Positions 8,344 through 16,839 of a DNA stretch of 32,139 nt are shown piece after piece. How positions within the stretch are numbered: the stretch's first letter is position 1; each line of letters begins with the position of its first letter. A program made the position numbers and the translations under genes. The notes beneath the pieces are model-generated. The model saw only the letters and a program-made list of their open reading frames with translations, was not told where the DNA came from and did not search any database. The stretch is from positions 1-32,139 of IMG/VR virus record IMGVR_UViG_3300009494_000091; one strand, 5' to 3'. The stretch comes from a virus.

Positions 8344-8379
8344 TGCCTGGGTGTCTCATTGGGGCACCCTGGCACTTTT
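8344..8379 (+). terminator. Intrinsic terminator after the capsid gene
   Basis: TGCC (8344-8347) and GGGTG (8349-8353) pair with CACCC (8365-8369) and GGCA (8371-8374), leaving one T-T mismatch and an 11-base loop. The stem is followed by CTTTT (8375-8379). It lies only seven bases after the capsid stop, where many phages use a partial terminator to raise capsid transcripts above downstream genes. The T run is short, so some read-through into the tail genes is expected. Confidence 0.7.
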
Positions 8380-8396
8380 ATGGGAACTCTGCCCCC

Positions 8397-8493
8397 GCTG
8401 GGAGGCTCAGGCCTGCAACTGAGGGAACGGCTGACTTGATCCCCAGCCTCCCCAAGTAACGAATAATATCAGATAGTCCCAGCATTTTTTTTT
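8397..8493 (+). other. Structured intergenic leader with T9 tract
   Basis: The rest of the 166-base gap after the capsid gene. GGGAGGCT (8400-8407) is an exact partner of AGCCTCCC (8445-8452). Inside the loop CTCAG (8406-8410) can instead pair with CTGAG (8419-8423), which competes for two bases of the larger stem. GCTGGG (8397-8402) can also pair with CCCAGC (8478-8483), right before a run of nine T (8485-8493) and the AAGGAG site of the next gene. These mutually exclusive pairings suggest a regulatory leader or a small RNA. No known riboswitch consensus was recognised. Confidence 0.45.
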
Positions 8494-8503
8494 AAGGAGA
8501 AAC

Positions 8504-8764
8504 ATGGACACTATACAAGAGTTAGAACACTGGGTGGAGTTTCGGTCGAAGATTAGAAATAGAGTTGAGCGCACACGTGTGCGGCGTATCATTGAGAAGC
8601 TAAAGAAAGAGTTTTTAGCACTTAAAGCAAAGACTCCAATGGATCTTTTGAATGAGTATAAAAAGTATAAAAAGGGTAAAAAGTTAGACCCTGTAGTGTA
8701 TAGTGCACCAGCCATAAAGTCTGTTGTGACTCTTAAAACCAAATCCACGAGCCACAAAGAATAA
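8504..8764 (+). CDS. Small basic coiled-coil protein
   Basis: 86 residues, very rich in Lys and Arg, helical in its first two thirds (heptad-like from residue 3 to about 45), then a repeat of YKKYKKGKK and a flexible basic end. No family is recognised. AAGGAG lies seven to eight bases upstream of the ATG, directly after the T9 tract. The charge suggests nucleic-acid binding or a contact with packaged DNA. It lies between capsid and tail genes, so a minor head or head-completion protein is possible. Confidence 0.55.
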   Translation: MDTIQELEHWVEFRSKIRNRVERTRVRRIIEKLKKEFLALKAKTPMDLLNEYKKYKKGKKLDPVVYSAPAIKSVVTLKTKSTSHKE

Positions 8765-8765
8765 T

Positions 8766-9086
8766 ATGCCACACGAAACACACATTCACTTCAAAGGTAA
8801 AGGTGTAAGAGATTTCTTAGAGAATGTTGCCCTGGCGTGGAAGGCACGGTATCCACAGAGAGCAAAAGAGTATTTAAGAGTATTGAAGCAAGAGCAGACA
8901 GTCTTGGTGAACCCTACTGGCATGTCCAAGAAGGGTAACTTACGATATACTGGAGCCATACCTGAGGACATATTCACACTGTTAGAGAATAAGTATCCGT
9001 ATTTTTTCAGAAGCCCTCAGAACATGAGGGCCTTTCAAGATGTGTTTATGCAGGGATTTGCCCCTGAGAGCATCATAAGGAGATAA
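8766..9086 (+). CDS. Small hypothetical protein in the head-tail region
   Basis: 106 residues, basic, with no membrane segment. It begins one base after the preceding stop and ends one base before the next start. The helical N-terminal half includes VRDFLENVALAWKARYPQRAKEYL. The second half has a Gly-rich turn and aromatic C-terminal helices. No known motif is visible. Its place between capsid and adaptor could suit a head-completion protein, but the adjacent glycosyltransferase makes an accessory role equally possible. Confidence 0.55.
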   Translation: MPHETHIHFKGKGVRDFLENVALAWKARYPQRAKEYLRVLKQEQTVLVNPTGMSKKGNLRYTGAIPEDIFTLLENKYPYFFRSPQNMRAFQDVFMQGFAPESIIRR

Positions 9087-9087
9087 C

Positions 9088-11574
9088 ATGTCAGAGATTA
9101 AAACCCCTATTAGTGTCTGTATAATTGCAAAGAATGAAGAAGAGAATATCAAGCCCTTCTTCGACAGCTTCAAGGATATTTTAACCCATCCTGATGACGA
9201 AGTAGTCCTTGTGGACACAGGCTCAACAGATAAGACGGTTAAAATAGCAAAACAGTATGGTTGGAAGGTGATAGACCGTTCCGATCTGTGTTCAAAACAA
9301 CTCGCAGTAGACGCCAAAAACAAACTTGGTAAAGTTTTTGAGGAATATGGCGGACACGCCCACTTCAAAGACGGGATACTTACATCGTTTGCAACAGCCA
9401 GACAGGCTGGTTTTGATGCTGCAAAGAATGACGTGTGTTTTTGGATAGACTTTGATGACGACTTGGTTAATGGCCATTTGTTACGCGGCATAGTTGACCA
9501 CATTACAGAGCAAAGTGCAAAACAACACAGGAACTTTGCATTATTTCTCCGGTATGACTACAGCTTTGCCGATGATGGACAGTGCAATACTATTCTGTGG
9601 CGTGAGCGTGTGGTCAGTAAGAATGGTTTTAAGTGGAAAGGGGGTTGCCATGAAACCCTAATACCGCTGACACCTGATTATTTAATGGCGCGAGATGTTA
9701 AGTGTCCTGTAGTAATTCGCCACAGAGCACCTAAACAACACCAGTTTAGTGACTTACGTAACTACATTATACTGAAAAATGACATACTGAACAAAAATGA
9801 TCCCCGTACTATGTTCTATATTGCCAATGCGTGTAGAGGGTTGAAGCTCTTTACCGAGGCTATTAAGTGGTACAAGGAGTTTATTCCACAGAGTGGTAAT
9901 AAGGACGACATACTATCAGCTCAGATAAATCTGGCCTACTGTGTAGCGCAGCAGGGCGACAGGTGGGCAGCCATTAAGGTGTGCCTTGATGCTCTAATGA
10001 CCTCAACTGACAACCCCGTCATATACTACACACTTGCAGCTATATGGGGTGAGTTGGGCCACTGGAAAAACGTTGTAAACTGTGTTAAACTGGGAGATCA
10101 GTTTCAGTTACAGGATACACTACATGCTGTGGACCCAGCATCAATTGGGTACCAACCAGCGTTGGCACTGACACAGGCATACAGAAACTTAAAGCAACCA
10201 GAACTGGCTCTTCAAGCTGCTGACCGACTGATAAGGTGTAAACAGGACGACTTTAATGTTAAATTGGTAAATGACTTACGTCGGTGGGCATACGCAGAGA
10301 TAAACTCTAACAGGCTGCTGGCCACACTACACCAAGCTGATAACCCAGCAGAGGCAATTAAACACTTTAAACTGTCTCCACACTTAATGGACAGAGGTAT
10401 TGTTCACAAAGAGACAAAGAGTCCTGGACACAGCAGCAGTAAAAAGACAATAGCTTTTTTCTGTGGACAGTCAGCCACAACGTGGGGGCCCCCAGGCGGA
10501 GAGAAGGGTGTGGGAGCCAGTGAGAAGATGGTGTATGAGGCCGCTAAACGTCTTGTGAAAAAAGGCTTCAACGTACAGGTGTACTGTAGACTGAACAGAC
10601 CTGAGGGTGTATGTAAAGAGGGAATAAACTGGTGCTACAGTGGCAGGTTTAACCCCAAACTGTACAGAGACATTGTTGTTATATGGCGTATGCCAGACAT
10701 GGTGCAGAAGATGGACATCGAGTGTTCACAACTGTATGTGTGGATGCATGATGTGGGCAATAATGGTGTATGGACGACACCAATGCTGAGTAAATTGGAT
10801 AAGGTTTGGTTCTTGTCTGACTATCACAGAAGCCTCCACCCTGCTGTACCAGATGACAAAGTGTATATTACACGTAACGGCGTGGATTTAGACAAGCATC
10901 TGTTCACCAGTGGTCATAAAAAGAAAAAGATTGTGTACTTCTCCTCTCCTGACAGAGGTTGGGTAACTGCAATCAAAGCCTTTAACAAATCAAAGCTATA
11001 TAAAAAAGGATATGAGTTTCATATGTTTTATGGTTTTGGGGAACTGTGGAAACAATTGGCCTCAGAACAAGAGTACGGCCACATTGTGGAGCTGAACAGG
11101 GACATGCGTTTCTATGCGTATGAGTCTGAGTGTAGACAGTTGGCCATACAGAGTAAGGGTGTTGTGTACCGGGGTGCTGTTGGTTGGGGCGAAATGGCAA
11201 AGGAACTAAGGACGGCCAAGATATGGTTGTACCCTACACAGTTCCAAGAGATAAGCTGTGTTGCTGCAATGGAAGCAATGGCGGCTGGATGTAAGATAGT
11301 GGCTACTGACTTTGCCGCACTAAAAGAAACACTAAAGGACTACCCAGGATGGCACAAGACCACCGGGGCAGACGCCTCTAATATCCTCCTATCAGCAGCG
11401 AGGGATAATACGGACCCCCTGAAGCTGGCAAAGTTTGCCAAGAAGTTTAATATGGACACGTTGATTAACAGTTGGGATGCTGATTTATTTAGGGGGAATG
11501 ATGGCGACGACAACCTTCGGCCAAGCGATAATTGCGGTGCAGCGGAAGACAGGGAGGAACGATTCGGGTTTTGA
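9088..11574 (+). CDS. Fusion glycosyltransferase: GT2-TPR-GT4
   Basis: 828 residues, three parts. Residues about 5-215 are a family-2 glycosyltransferase: IAKNEEENI (13-21), VDTGSTDKT (42-50) and acidic DFDDD (121-125) for metal and nucleotide sugar, with KWKGGCHE (182-189) in the expected acceptor loop. Residues about 240-430 are helical repeats of TPR type. Residues about 455-795 are a GT-B, family-4-like domain: Gly-rich GPPGGEKGVGASEK (467-480), MHD (553-555), RNGVD (596-600) and a clear E-x7-E nucleotide-sugar motif (Glu721, Glu729). Both catalytic sites look complete, so two different sugars or two steps are possible. There is no signal peptide. AAGGAG precedes the ATG. Its 3' end overlaps the adaptor gene by 77 bases. 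Confidence 0.85.
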   Translation: MSEIKTPISVCIIAKNEEENIKPFFDSFKDILTHPDDEVVLVDTGSTDKTVKIAKQYGWKVIDRSDLCSKQLAVDAKNKLGKVFEEYGGHAHFKDGILTSFATARQAGFDAAKNDVCFWIDFDDDLVNGHLLRGIVDHITEQSAKQHRNFALFLRYDYSFADDGQCNTILWRERVVSKNGFKWKGGCHETLIPLTPDYLMARDVKCPVVIRHRAPKQHQFSDLRNYIILKNDILNKNDPRTMFYIANACRGLKLFTEAIKWYKEFIPQSGNKDDILSAQINLAYCVAQQGDRWAAIKVCLDALMTSTDNPVIYYTLAAIWGELGHWKNVVNCVKLGDQFQLQDTLHAVDPASIGYQPALALTQAYRNLKQPELALQAADRLIRCKQDDFNVKLVNDLRRWAYAEINSNRLLATLHQADNPAEAIKHFKLSPHLMDRGIVHKETKSPGHSSSKKTIAFFCGQSATTWGPPGGEKGVGASEKMVYEAAKRLVKKGFNVQVYCRLNRPEGVCKEGINWCYSGRFNPKLYRDIVVIWRMPDMVQKMDIECSQLYVWMHDVGNNGVWTTPMLSKLDKVWFLSDYHRSLHPAVPDDKVYITRNGVDLDKHLFTSGHKKKKIVYFSSPDRGWVTAIKAFNKSKLYKKGYEFHMFYGFGELWKQLASEQEYGHIVELNRDMRFYAYESECRQLAIQSKGVVYRGAVGWGEMAKELRTAKIWLYPTQFQEISCVAAMEAMAAGCKIVATDFAALKETLKDYPGWHKTTGADASNILLSAARDNTDPLKLAKFAKKFNMDTLINSWDADLFRGNDGDDNLRPSDNCGAAEDREERFGF

Positions 11575-12436
11575 GCCCCGTATTCGTGAGGCGGTAAATG
11601 CAGCTATAAGGACATGGGCCAGGATTATACCATGGCCCTCCCTTGAGAAATGGGGAGAAGTTACATATGAGGGGGGCGGGTTTCTATACCTCCCAGCAGA
11701 TGTAAACAAAGTAATATGGTTACTGGACAAGACCAATCAGAACTCGATGGAGCAGAGCCAGGACACCTGGGACAGAGACGCTCCAAGCAGCCTGTGTCAA
11801 GATACTGTGGGGACCCCGTATGAGTTTGAGGACAGAGGTATGTCCCCTACAATTACTACTGTGTCTGGTCCTATGGTGGCTTTCTCCACAGATTCAGATG
11901 ATGTTATTGGTGTTTACTTTGAGGGTATGATAAGTCCAAGCATATCCACTTACTCCCTATCCAGTGCATTTCACACCTACCACGGCATTAAAGACATAAC
12001 CCTTAACGGCTGCACTCCAGTTACATGTTCACAGATATTCACCAGTTTATCCTCAGCGGGGAAGACGGCAGACAGTGATGGTGCCATTATACTTCAATGC
12101 AATGGACAAACTGTAGGCATAATCGGCCCAATGGAGAACCAGTCCACGTACCGGAAGATTAAGATAATGAATATTCCAGCAATTGGGACTGTGTTTAAGT
12201 ACAAGTCATACTGTGACCCATGCAAACTGACAGACACCAACCAACCAGTACCATGGTCTGTGGATTATGACTTCCTCGTATGGAAAGCGGTGTCCCAGAT
12301 ATTGTGGGACTTGCGGGAGACTGACAGGGCCTTTGCCGCTGAACGTCAGGCGGGGAAGATAGCACAGCAGCATATTAAACGTGAAGAGATGTTTGGGGGC
12401 GAGGGTGGCCGTGTTCAACCGGAGGACATGGAATAA
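11498..12436 (+). CDS. Head-tail adaptor protein
   Basis: 312 residues from the ATG at 11498, chosen because AGGGGG lies just upstream; an in-frame TTG at 11477 lacks a site. The N-terminus (FGQAIIAVQRKTG, then RIREAVNAAIRTWARIIPWPSL) is the helical pattern of P22 gp4-like adaptors that dock under the portal. A beta-rich insertion of about 120 residues (rich in Ser, Thr and Gly, about 110-230) follows, and a helical C-terminus (LVWKAVSQILWDL...) closes the fold. It is directly upstream of the nozzle-like gene, as in other podoviruses. The call rests on fold pattern and gene order. Confidence 0.68.
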   Translation: MMATTTFGQAIIAVQRKTGRNDSGFEPRIREAVNAAIRTWARIIPWPSLEKWGEVTYEGGGFLYLPADVNKVIWLLDKTNQNSMEQSQDTWDRDAPSSLCQDTVGTPYEFEDRGMSPTITTVSGPMVAFSTDSDDVIGVYFEGMISPSISTYSLSSAFHTYHGIKDITLNGCTPVTCSQIFTSLSSAGKTADSDGAIILQCNGQTVGIIGPMENQSTYRKIKIMNIPAIGTVFKYKSYCDPCKLTDTNQPVPWSVDYDFLVWKAVSQILWDLRETDRAFAAERQAGKIAQQHIKREEMFGGEGGRVQPEDME

Positions 12437-14118
12437 TGGCGGACTTAGAACTAAAACTTGAACAGGCAATAGACGTGACTGGGGGTGTCCACAGTAATGT
12501 GGAACCCTACTACTTGGAACAGAATCAACTCCACTACCTACAAAATGCTGACCTTGGTGAGTTGGGCGCGAGGCGTAAGCGGCGCGGGTGTACCAGTTAT
12601 GGTGTAGAGGGTACTGAGTGTGGTGGACTTGCTGCTTGGGTATATAAAGACTTATCGCGTAAAATGGCAGGGTATTGGAATAATGAAGTGTTTGTCACTG
12701 ACGGGGACTATAGCTGGTCCCAACTTGGGACGGGTATCAGCCTTGTTACTGAACATTACCTCCACGGCACATATGGCCGCATACTCCAACACTTAACAGC
12801 CTCAGCTACCTCCACAGCAACATTCTCTACTACATGTCAGTTTATTCATAGTGTGTATGAGAGCACTAGTAATCCCACTCTATCCAACCTGTCCATGCTC
12901 CCTGAAAACGGGCTTGGGACAATGCAAGCCTCTTTTCACCCACGGACAGTTGAGTGGTGGCAAGGGAGGTTGTGGTTGGGGGGGTGTGTGGATGATGGTC
13001 TATACGCTGATGCCATATATTGGTCTACTATATTCGATGGTGGAAGTCTTGACCTCAGTAATAATGTACGCATTGACGCTGAAAAGGGTGAGGGTATTGT
13101 AAAGATACTGCCCATACGTGACCAGCAACCCAGATTATATGCATTTAAAAATCACTCCATTCACGCCTTTGATGTTGTCTGGACGAGTGGGGCACAGATA
13201 CCTACAACAGAGAACACAATTGACGCCATTAACTCCAAGGTAATGCCCATCTCTACTGAGATAGGTGCAGCAGCCCCCAACTCTATTGTGTATGCTGGTG
13301 GTGCGGGGGATAGTGACGTATTCTTCTTGTCCTATGATGGGGTCAGGTCTATGAAGAGGGTTGAGGGAGACGTGGCTGGTGGTGTGGGATCACCAATTAG
13401 TGACCCTATTAAGGATATTATAGACCGCATTAACTGGACAATGGCTGAAATTGCTACAGCGGCTGTGTATGACTTCAAGTTATACATGGGCATACCAGTT
13501 GACGGGGCGGCATATAACAATACCACTATTGTATATGACCTGGAAAAGAAGAGGTGGATAGGGGAGTACACACTGAACCCTATTGACTTCCAGTGCGCCA
13601 ATTTTGACGCATCAGGGGAGAAACTGTTCAGTGCGTGGCACAGTGCAACGTCTGAAATAGTAGGGCAGGCCACCACTGTAACATATGGAATCCACGTCTT
13701 TAATTTACTTGACGCTGATTCTGTAACAGACCCTGGTAGTGCCACTATTGAGTACATTGAAGAAACACCCGCATATAAGTTTGGACACCTTGGTAAACGT
13801 AAGAGGTGGAACTGGTTGGAGTTAGAGTTCACACCTGCCACAACGACAGTTACAATTGCTGTGTATGGGAAAATAGAGGACCAGGAATATCACTTGATAA
13901 CTTATATGGGAATAGAGCCAAACTGGGTATATCCCATTCTCCCAGCACAGTTGCCTTGGGATTTGGCTAGTTCAGCTAAGAGTATTGAGAAAGTGAACCT
14001 TATGGACCTTGAGCCGGGTAAGACGTTGCAGATAAAACTTATAACAGACAGCCCTGGAGCATTTGGTACACGTACCACACGTCTCACAGCCTGGCCCTTA
14101 GAGGAGATATGGGAATAA
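12436..14118 (+). CDS. Tail nozzle / DNA-stabilisation protein
   Basis: 560 residues, nearly all beta-strand. It shows the features of P22 gp10-like and other podovirus nozzle proteins: an N-terminal YLQNADLGELGARRKRRG segment like the shared start of this group, repeated strand-turn-strand units with WWQGRLWLGG, FFLSYDGVRSM and KRRWIGE-like turns (KKRWIGEY), consistent with a beta-propeller that plugs the portal channel. It follows the adaptor with a one-base TAATG overlap. The length fits the usual 450-650. The general role in closing the head after packaging is known for the family; that this protein does it is inferred. Confidence 0.72.
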   Translation: MADLELKLEQAIDVTGGVHSNVEPYYLEQNQLHYLQNADLGELGARRKRRGCTSYGVEGTECGGLAAWVYKDLSRKMAGYWNNEVFVTDGDYSWSQLGTGISLVTEHYLHGTYGRILQHLTASATSTATFSTTCQFIHSVYESTSNPTLSNLSMLPENGLGTMQASFHPRTVEWWQGRLWLGGCVDDGLYADAIYWSTIFDGGSLDLSNNVRIDAEKGEGIVKILPIRDQQPRLYAFKNHSIHAFDVVWTSGAQIPTTENTIDAINSKVMPISTEIGAAAPNSIVYAGGAGDSDVFFLSYDGVRSMKRVEGDVAGGVGSPISDPIKDIIDRINWTMAEIATAAVYDFKLYMGIPVDGAAYNNTTIVYDLEKKRWIGEYTLNPIDFQCANFDASGEKLFSAWHSATSEIVGQATTVTYGIHVFNLLDADSVTDPGSATIEYIEETPAYKFGHLGKRKRWNWLELEFTPATTTVTIAVYGKIEDQEYHLITYMGIEPNWVYPILPAQLPWDLASSAKSIEKVNLMDLEPGKTLQIKLITDSPGAFGTRTTRLTAWPLEEIWE

Positions 14119-14119
14119 T

Positions 14120-14971
14120 ATGTCATTAGACTTAAACATACATCCTGAATACGTACCCGCGCCTGGTACCACAATGGTAGCGGCTGCTGTACAAAAAATA
14201 ATTGATGATGCTGCTGTGAATCTAACCGGCTCCCTTATAAACACAGGCCCCTTTGACACAGCTACAGAGCGCAGTACAGACTATAAACCCTCAGTCCAGT
14301 CTATTGTGGACACTGAGATTGCTGTGGCACATGTTACTGAGATGTCATTAGGCAGTACACTGTTCGACCACATGTTGAGCAAGGGAGGCGTGTGTCATCT
14401 TAACCGTGGATATAGTGGAGATGTTACAAAGGGTATGCCAGTAATCCACCAGTACAACCTTGGACCAGACCTGGCCCTTGGTAGTAACGTCACAATGATT
14501 AACTACAAAAATGCACACAGTGGGTATAACTTCCCAGTAGTCCATGGGGATTTGAAGGGCCTCACTGAAACTGTGGAGACAACACTTGAGTGTGGTGTGT
14601 CAACACCTAACAGTTTTCCACCTATACTCATAGCTGCTGAAGACTCTGCGGCGTCACTACTGCCACTTGAAGTTGTGTTTAAGGGAGAGGTTGAGGTGTT
14701 GGTACACGTCAGCCAGTCTGACACAGTAGACAATGCACTGTACGCAATACACCACACAGACATAGGGGGTAAGTATTACCAGATACCCGTGGCCTGGAAT
14801 GGTGTAAACACAGGAACCACACATATGTATGTGCCCTGGGGTCTCATTAAAAGTGTGGACACCTCCACCTATACCGCTGTAGCCACACCGCAGATGTCAA
14901 CAACACACAGTTTGGCTACGCAGAACTACTACGTTGCACAAGCATTCTTTTGGGGGGAGCCATGTCTGTAA
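14120..14971 (+). CDS. Tail appendage protein of unknown family
   Basis: 283 residues, beta-rich with many Thr, Ser and Gly, no membrane segment and no known motif. The first 35 residues look helical and could be the anchor to the nozzle. The rest (residues about 90-270) alternates short hydrophobic strands, as in small receptor-binding or fibre-base proteins. It starts one base after the nozzle stop and overlaps the fibre gene by 10 bases, so it is made together with the tail tip. A structural role is likely; the exact job is not visible. Confidence 0.6.
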   Translation: MSLDLNIHPEYVPAPGTTMVAAAVQKIIDDAAVNLTGSLINTGPFDTATERSTDYKPSVQSIVDTEIAVAHVTEMSLGSTLFDHMLSKGGVCHLNRGYSGDVTKGMPVIHQYNLGPDLALGSNVTMINYKNAHSGYNFPVVHGDLKGLTETVETTLECGVSTPNSFPPILIAAEDSAASLLPLEVVFKGEVEVLVHVSQSDTVDNALYAIHHTDIGGKYYQIPVAWNGVNTGTTHMYVPWGLIKSVDTSTYTAVATPQMSTTHSLATQNYYVAQAFFWGEPCL

Positions 14972-16839
14972 GTTTTTTACCTGGATACGACTTTGAATAT
15001 AATGAAGAGGTTACATCAGAGAAGCTACGTAAATGGATAGCGGGTACAGCAAACACTGCTACACTGGTAGCTGCTGATGTGGGCCTGTCTGATGATGACA
15101 CGGGTATCGGACTCAATACTACATCCACTTGGAATTCTGGTGCGTCTATGGGGGCAATCACATTCAATAAGAACACGGGGTTTGTGGAGGTCACTACTAA
15201 GTGGGGGGCCGTGCCTGTGTTTGGTACACAGGGGGGTCTGTTCACCAGTAGACTTAGGGATGATAGACAGGCTGCGGGTGCGGCATTCAACTACCTCTTC
15301 GCAGGAAACAACCCACTTACTGTTGGTGTGGAGTCTGGTTTAACGGCCACACTCCCAGCAGCTAACTACACGTTGGGCACAGGCTATGACTGCTTTGGTG
15401 GGAATGATTTAATTGGGGCGTGTGCTGCTGCTGGGTATACACTGAACAGGGGTGGGAAGACGCTTACCCGTTATCCCAATAATGCAAGACACAGTATCGC
15501 AGGTACTTACCAGGCAGATAGTTGTGTCAGTTTGGCGGCTTCTGTGCACAGTTTGTATAAAATTGGGGGGGTGGATACTCTCCGTTATGATATGGTTGTG
15601 GGTGGTGGTGGGTACGAGTTTGAGAGATCTGAAGTAACATCTCTTACAGGGTATACAACTACAACCATGTTTCCTGAGATTGTACACTATAATTGTAGTA
15701 TTGATTTTGATTATAGTGCTAATCTTGGGTTTTTATATACTGCGGGGACGACACCAAAATTAGCTATGTTTAAAGACTCTGCAACAAATTTTACAACGTT
15801 CTGTACAATTGACCCTGTAACACCTCTGTATTCAATGGGTGTTGATGAAATCAATAAAATACTTATATCTGGAAACAAGGTATATGCTTATACATATTCT
15901 ACAATATCCCTTTTTGGGACAGCCCTTAAAGCTAATGCACAATTTGGTGGTGATGGACACGTAGGAGTTAATGAAGAAGCTAAAGAATTTTTAGTTGGGG
16001 ATGATGGGAATGTTAAATCTTTTGTTTTGGGTAACTATGTTACTGATGGCAGTGGTAGTGGGGTAAGTTTTGTACATAGCATTAACATGCCTTCTGCTGC
16101 ATATGATATATATGGTGTCATATATGATAAAGATGAAGATTTGTATGTTTGTAGTTCCCCTGGATATGGTGCAGGTGTTAGGTTTATAGAAGGTAATGCA
16201 GCTACTGGAATTACAAACTTTTTAACTTATGCTTTTACTGGTTCCGCTAAGTATATACAAAAAATAGGTTTAAGATTATATGGTTTTGTTGCAGATTATT
16301 TCGATGGACATGTTATTTATTTATCCTCTGACCATTCAAGTGTTTCTAAAGTATCTGATTTACTTAATTCGGGGGAGAGAGGTTCTGGGTTTTCATGGAA
16401 AGAAAATGTTGGAATTTCAGGTAGACATAATTCACACGCAGTAAATTTATATCATACAGACGGTTCAACTGTTTCTTTGTCTGCTACAGTAGCTGTTGGA
16501 AACGAGGATTTAAGAACTGTGGGTGTAGGTAGTTGTATATATGTAACACAAGAATATAATGCTGCAAATACTTTTATTCATAGATATGATGGTTTAGGGA
16601 GTACCCTTGGTGCAGCCCCCTCCGCTTCTGGTTCTACTGGTGTGCGGGGTGAGATGTCAGGCAACGTCTGGAATATAAGTGTGAACGCATCAGGCGTATC
16701 CCACCCTACACCACAAAGGATACACCCAAACACACAATGTTTTTATGAAACAGGGGAGGATAAACTGTCAACCTGCTTATTGTATCCCACATTATCCACA
16801 CCGAGTGAGGGGTTTTCAAAAGGAGGGAGCAACTTCTAA
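14962..16839 (+). CDS. Tail fibre / receptor-binding protein with foreign central domain
   Basis: 625 residues from the ATG at 14962 (GGGGGGAG upstream), overlapping the previous gene by ten bases. The N-terminal about 230 residues are beta-rich (Gly, Thr and Ser), with VSFLPGYDF at the start. The central residues (about 231-548) are strand-rich with spaced repeats (YNCSIDFDYSANLGFLYTA, NKILISGNKVYAYTY, GVIYDKDEDLYVCSS, QKIGLRLYGFVADY) like blades of a beta-propeller. The C-terminal 77 residues return to the style of the flanks. Base composition falls sharply in the central part (see the separate entry), which suggests domain exchange in a host-recognition protein. The receptor is not predictable. 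Confidence 0.68.
   Translation: MSVSFLPGYDFEYNEEVTSEKLRKWIAGTANTATLVAADVGLSDDDTGIGLNTTSTWNSGASMGAITFNKNTGFVEVTTKWGAVPVFGTQGGLFTSRLRDDRQAAGAAFNYLFAGNNPLTVGVESGLTATLPAANYTLGTGYDCFGGNDLIGACAAAGYTLNRGGKTLTRYPNNARHSIAGTYQADSCVSLAASVHSLYKIGGVDTLRYDMVVGGGGYEFERSEVTSLTGYTTTTMFPEIVHYNCSIDFDYSANLGFLYTAGTTPKLAMFKDSATNFTTFCTIDPVTPLYSMGVDEINKILISGNKVYAYTYSTISLFGTALKANAQFGGDGHVGVNEEAKEFLVGDDGNVKSFVLGNYVTDGSGSGVSFVHSINMPSAAYDIYGVIYDKDEDLYVCSSPGYGAGVRFIEGNAATGITNFLTYAFTGSAKYIQKIGLRLYGFVADYFDGHVIYLSSDHSSVSKVSDLLNSGERGSGFSWKENVGISGRHNSHAVNLYHTDGSTVSLSATVAVGNEDLRTVGVGSCIYVTQEYNAANTFIHRYDGLGSTLGAAPSASGSTGVRGEMSGNVWNISVNASGVSHPTPQRIHPNTQCFYETGEDKLSTCLLYPTLSTPSEGFSKGGSNF
15655..16605 (+). other. AT-rich mosaic segment inside the fibre gene
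   Basis: Hand counts in 60-base blocks show the shift: 31 of 60 G+C at 15241-15300, 27 of 60 at 15601-15660, then 18 of 60 at 15661-15720, 15 of 60 at 15841-15900 and 15 of 60 at 16261-16320, rising to 19 of 60 at 16501-16560 and 27 of 60 at 16561-16620. The reading frame stays open throughout. The boundaries match the predicted beta-propeller domain. This is best explained by recombination with a low-GC phage or host source. Confidence 0.75.

Noticed and set aside
8436-8469. Possible sigma-70 promoter before the small basic gene
   Set aside because: TTGATC and TAATAT are present but separated by 22 bases, too far for a standard promoter.
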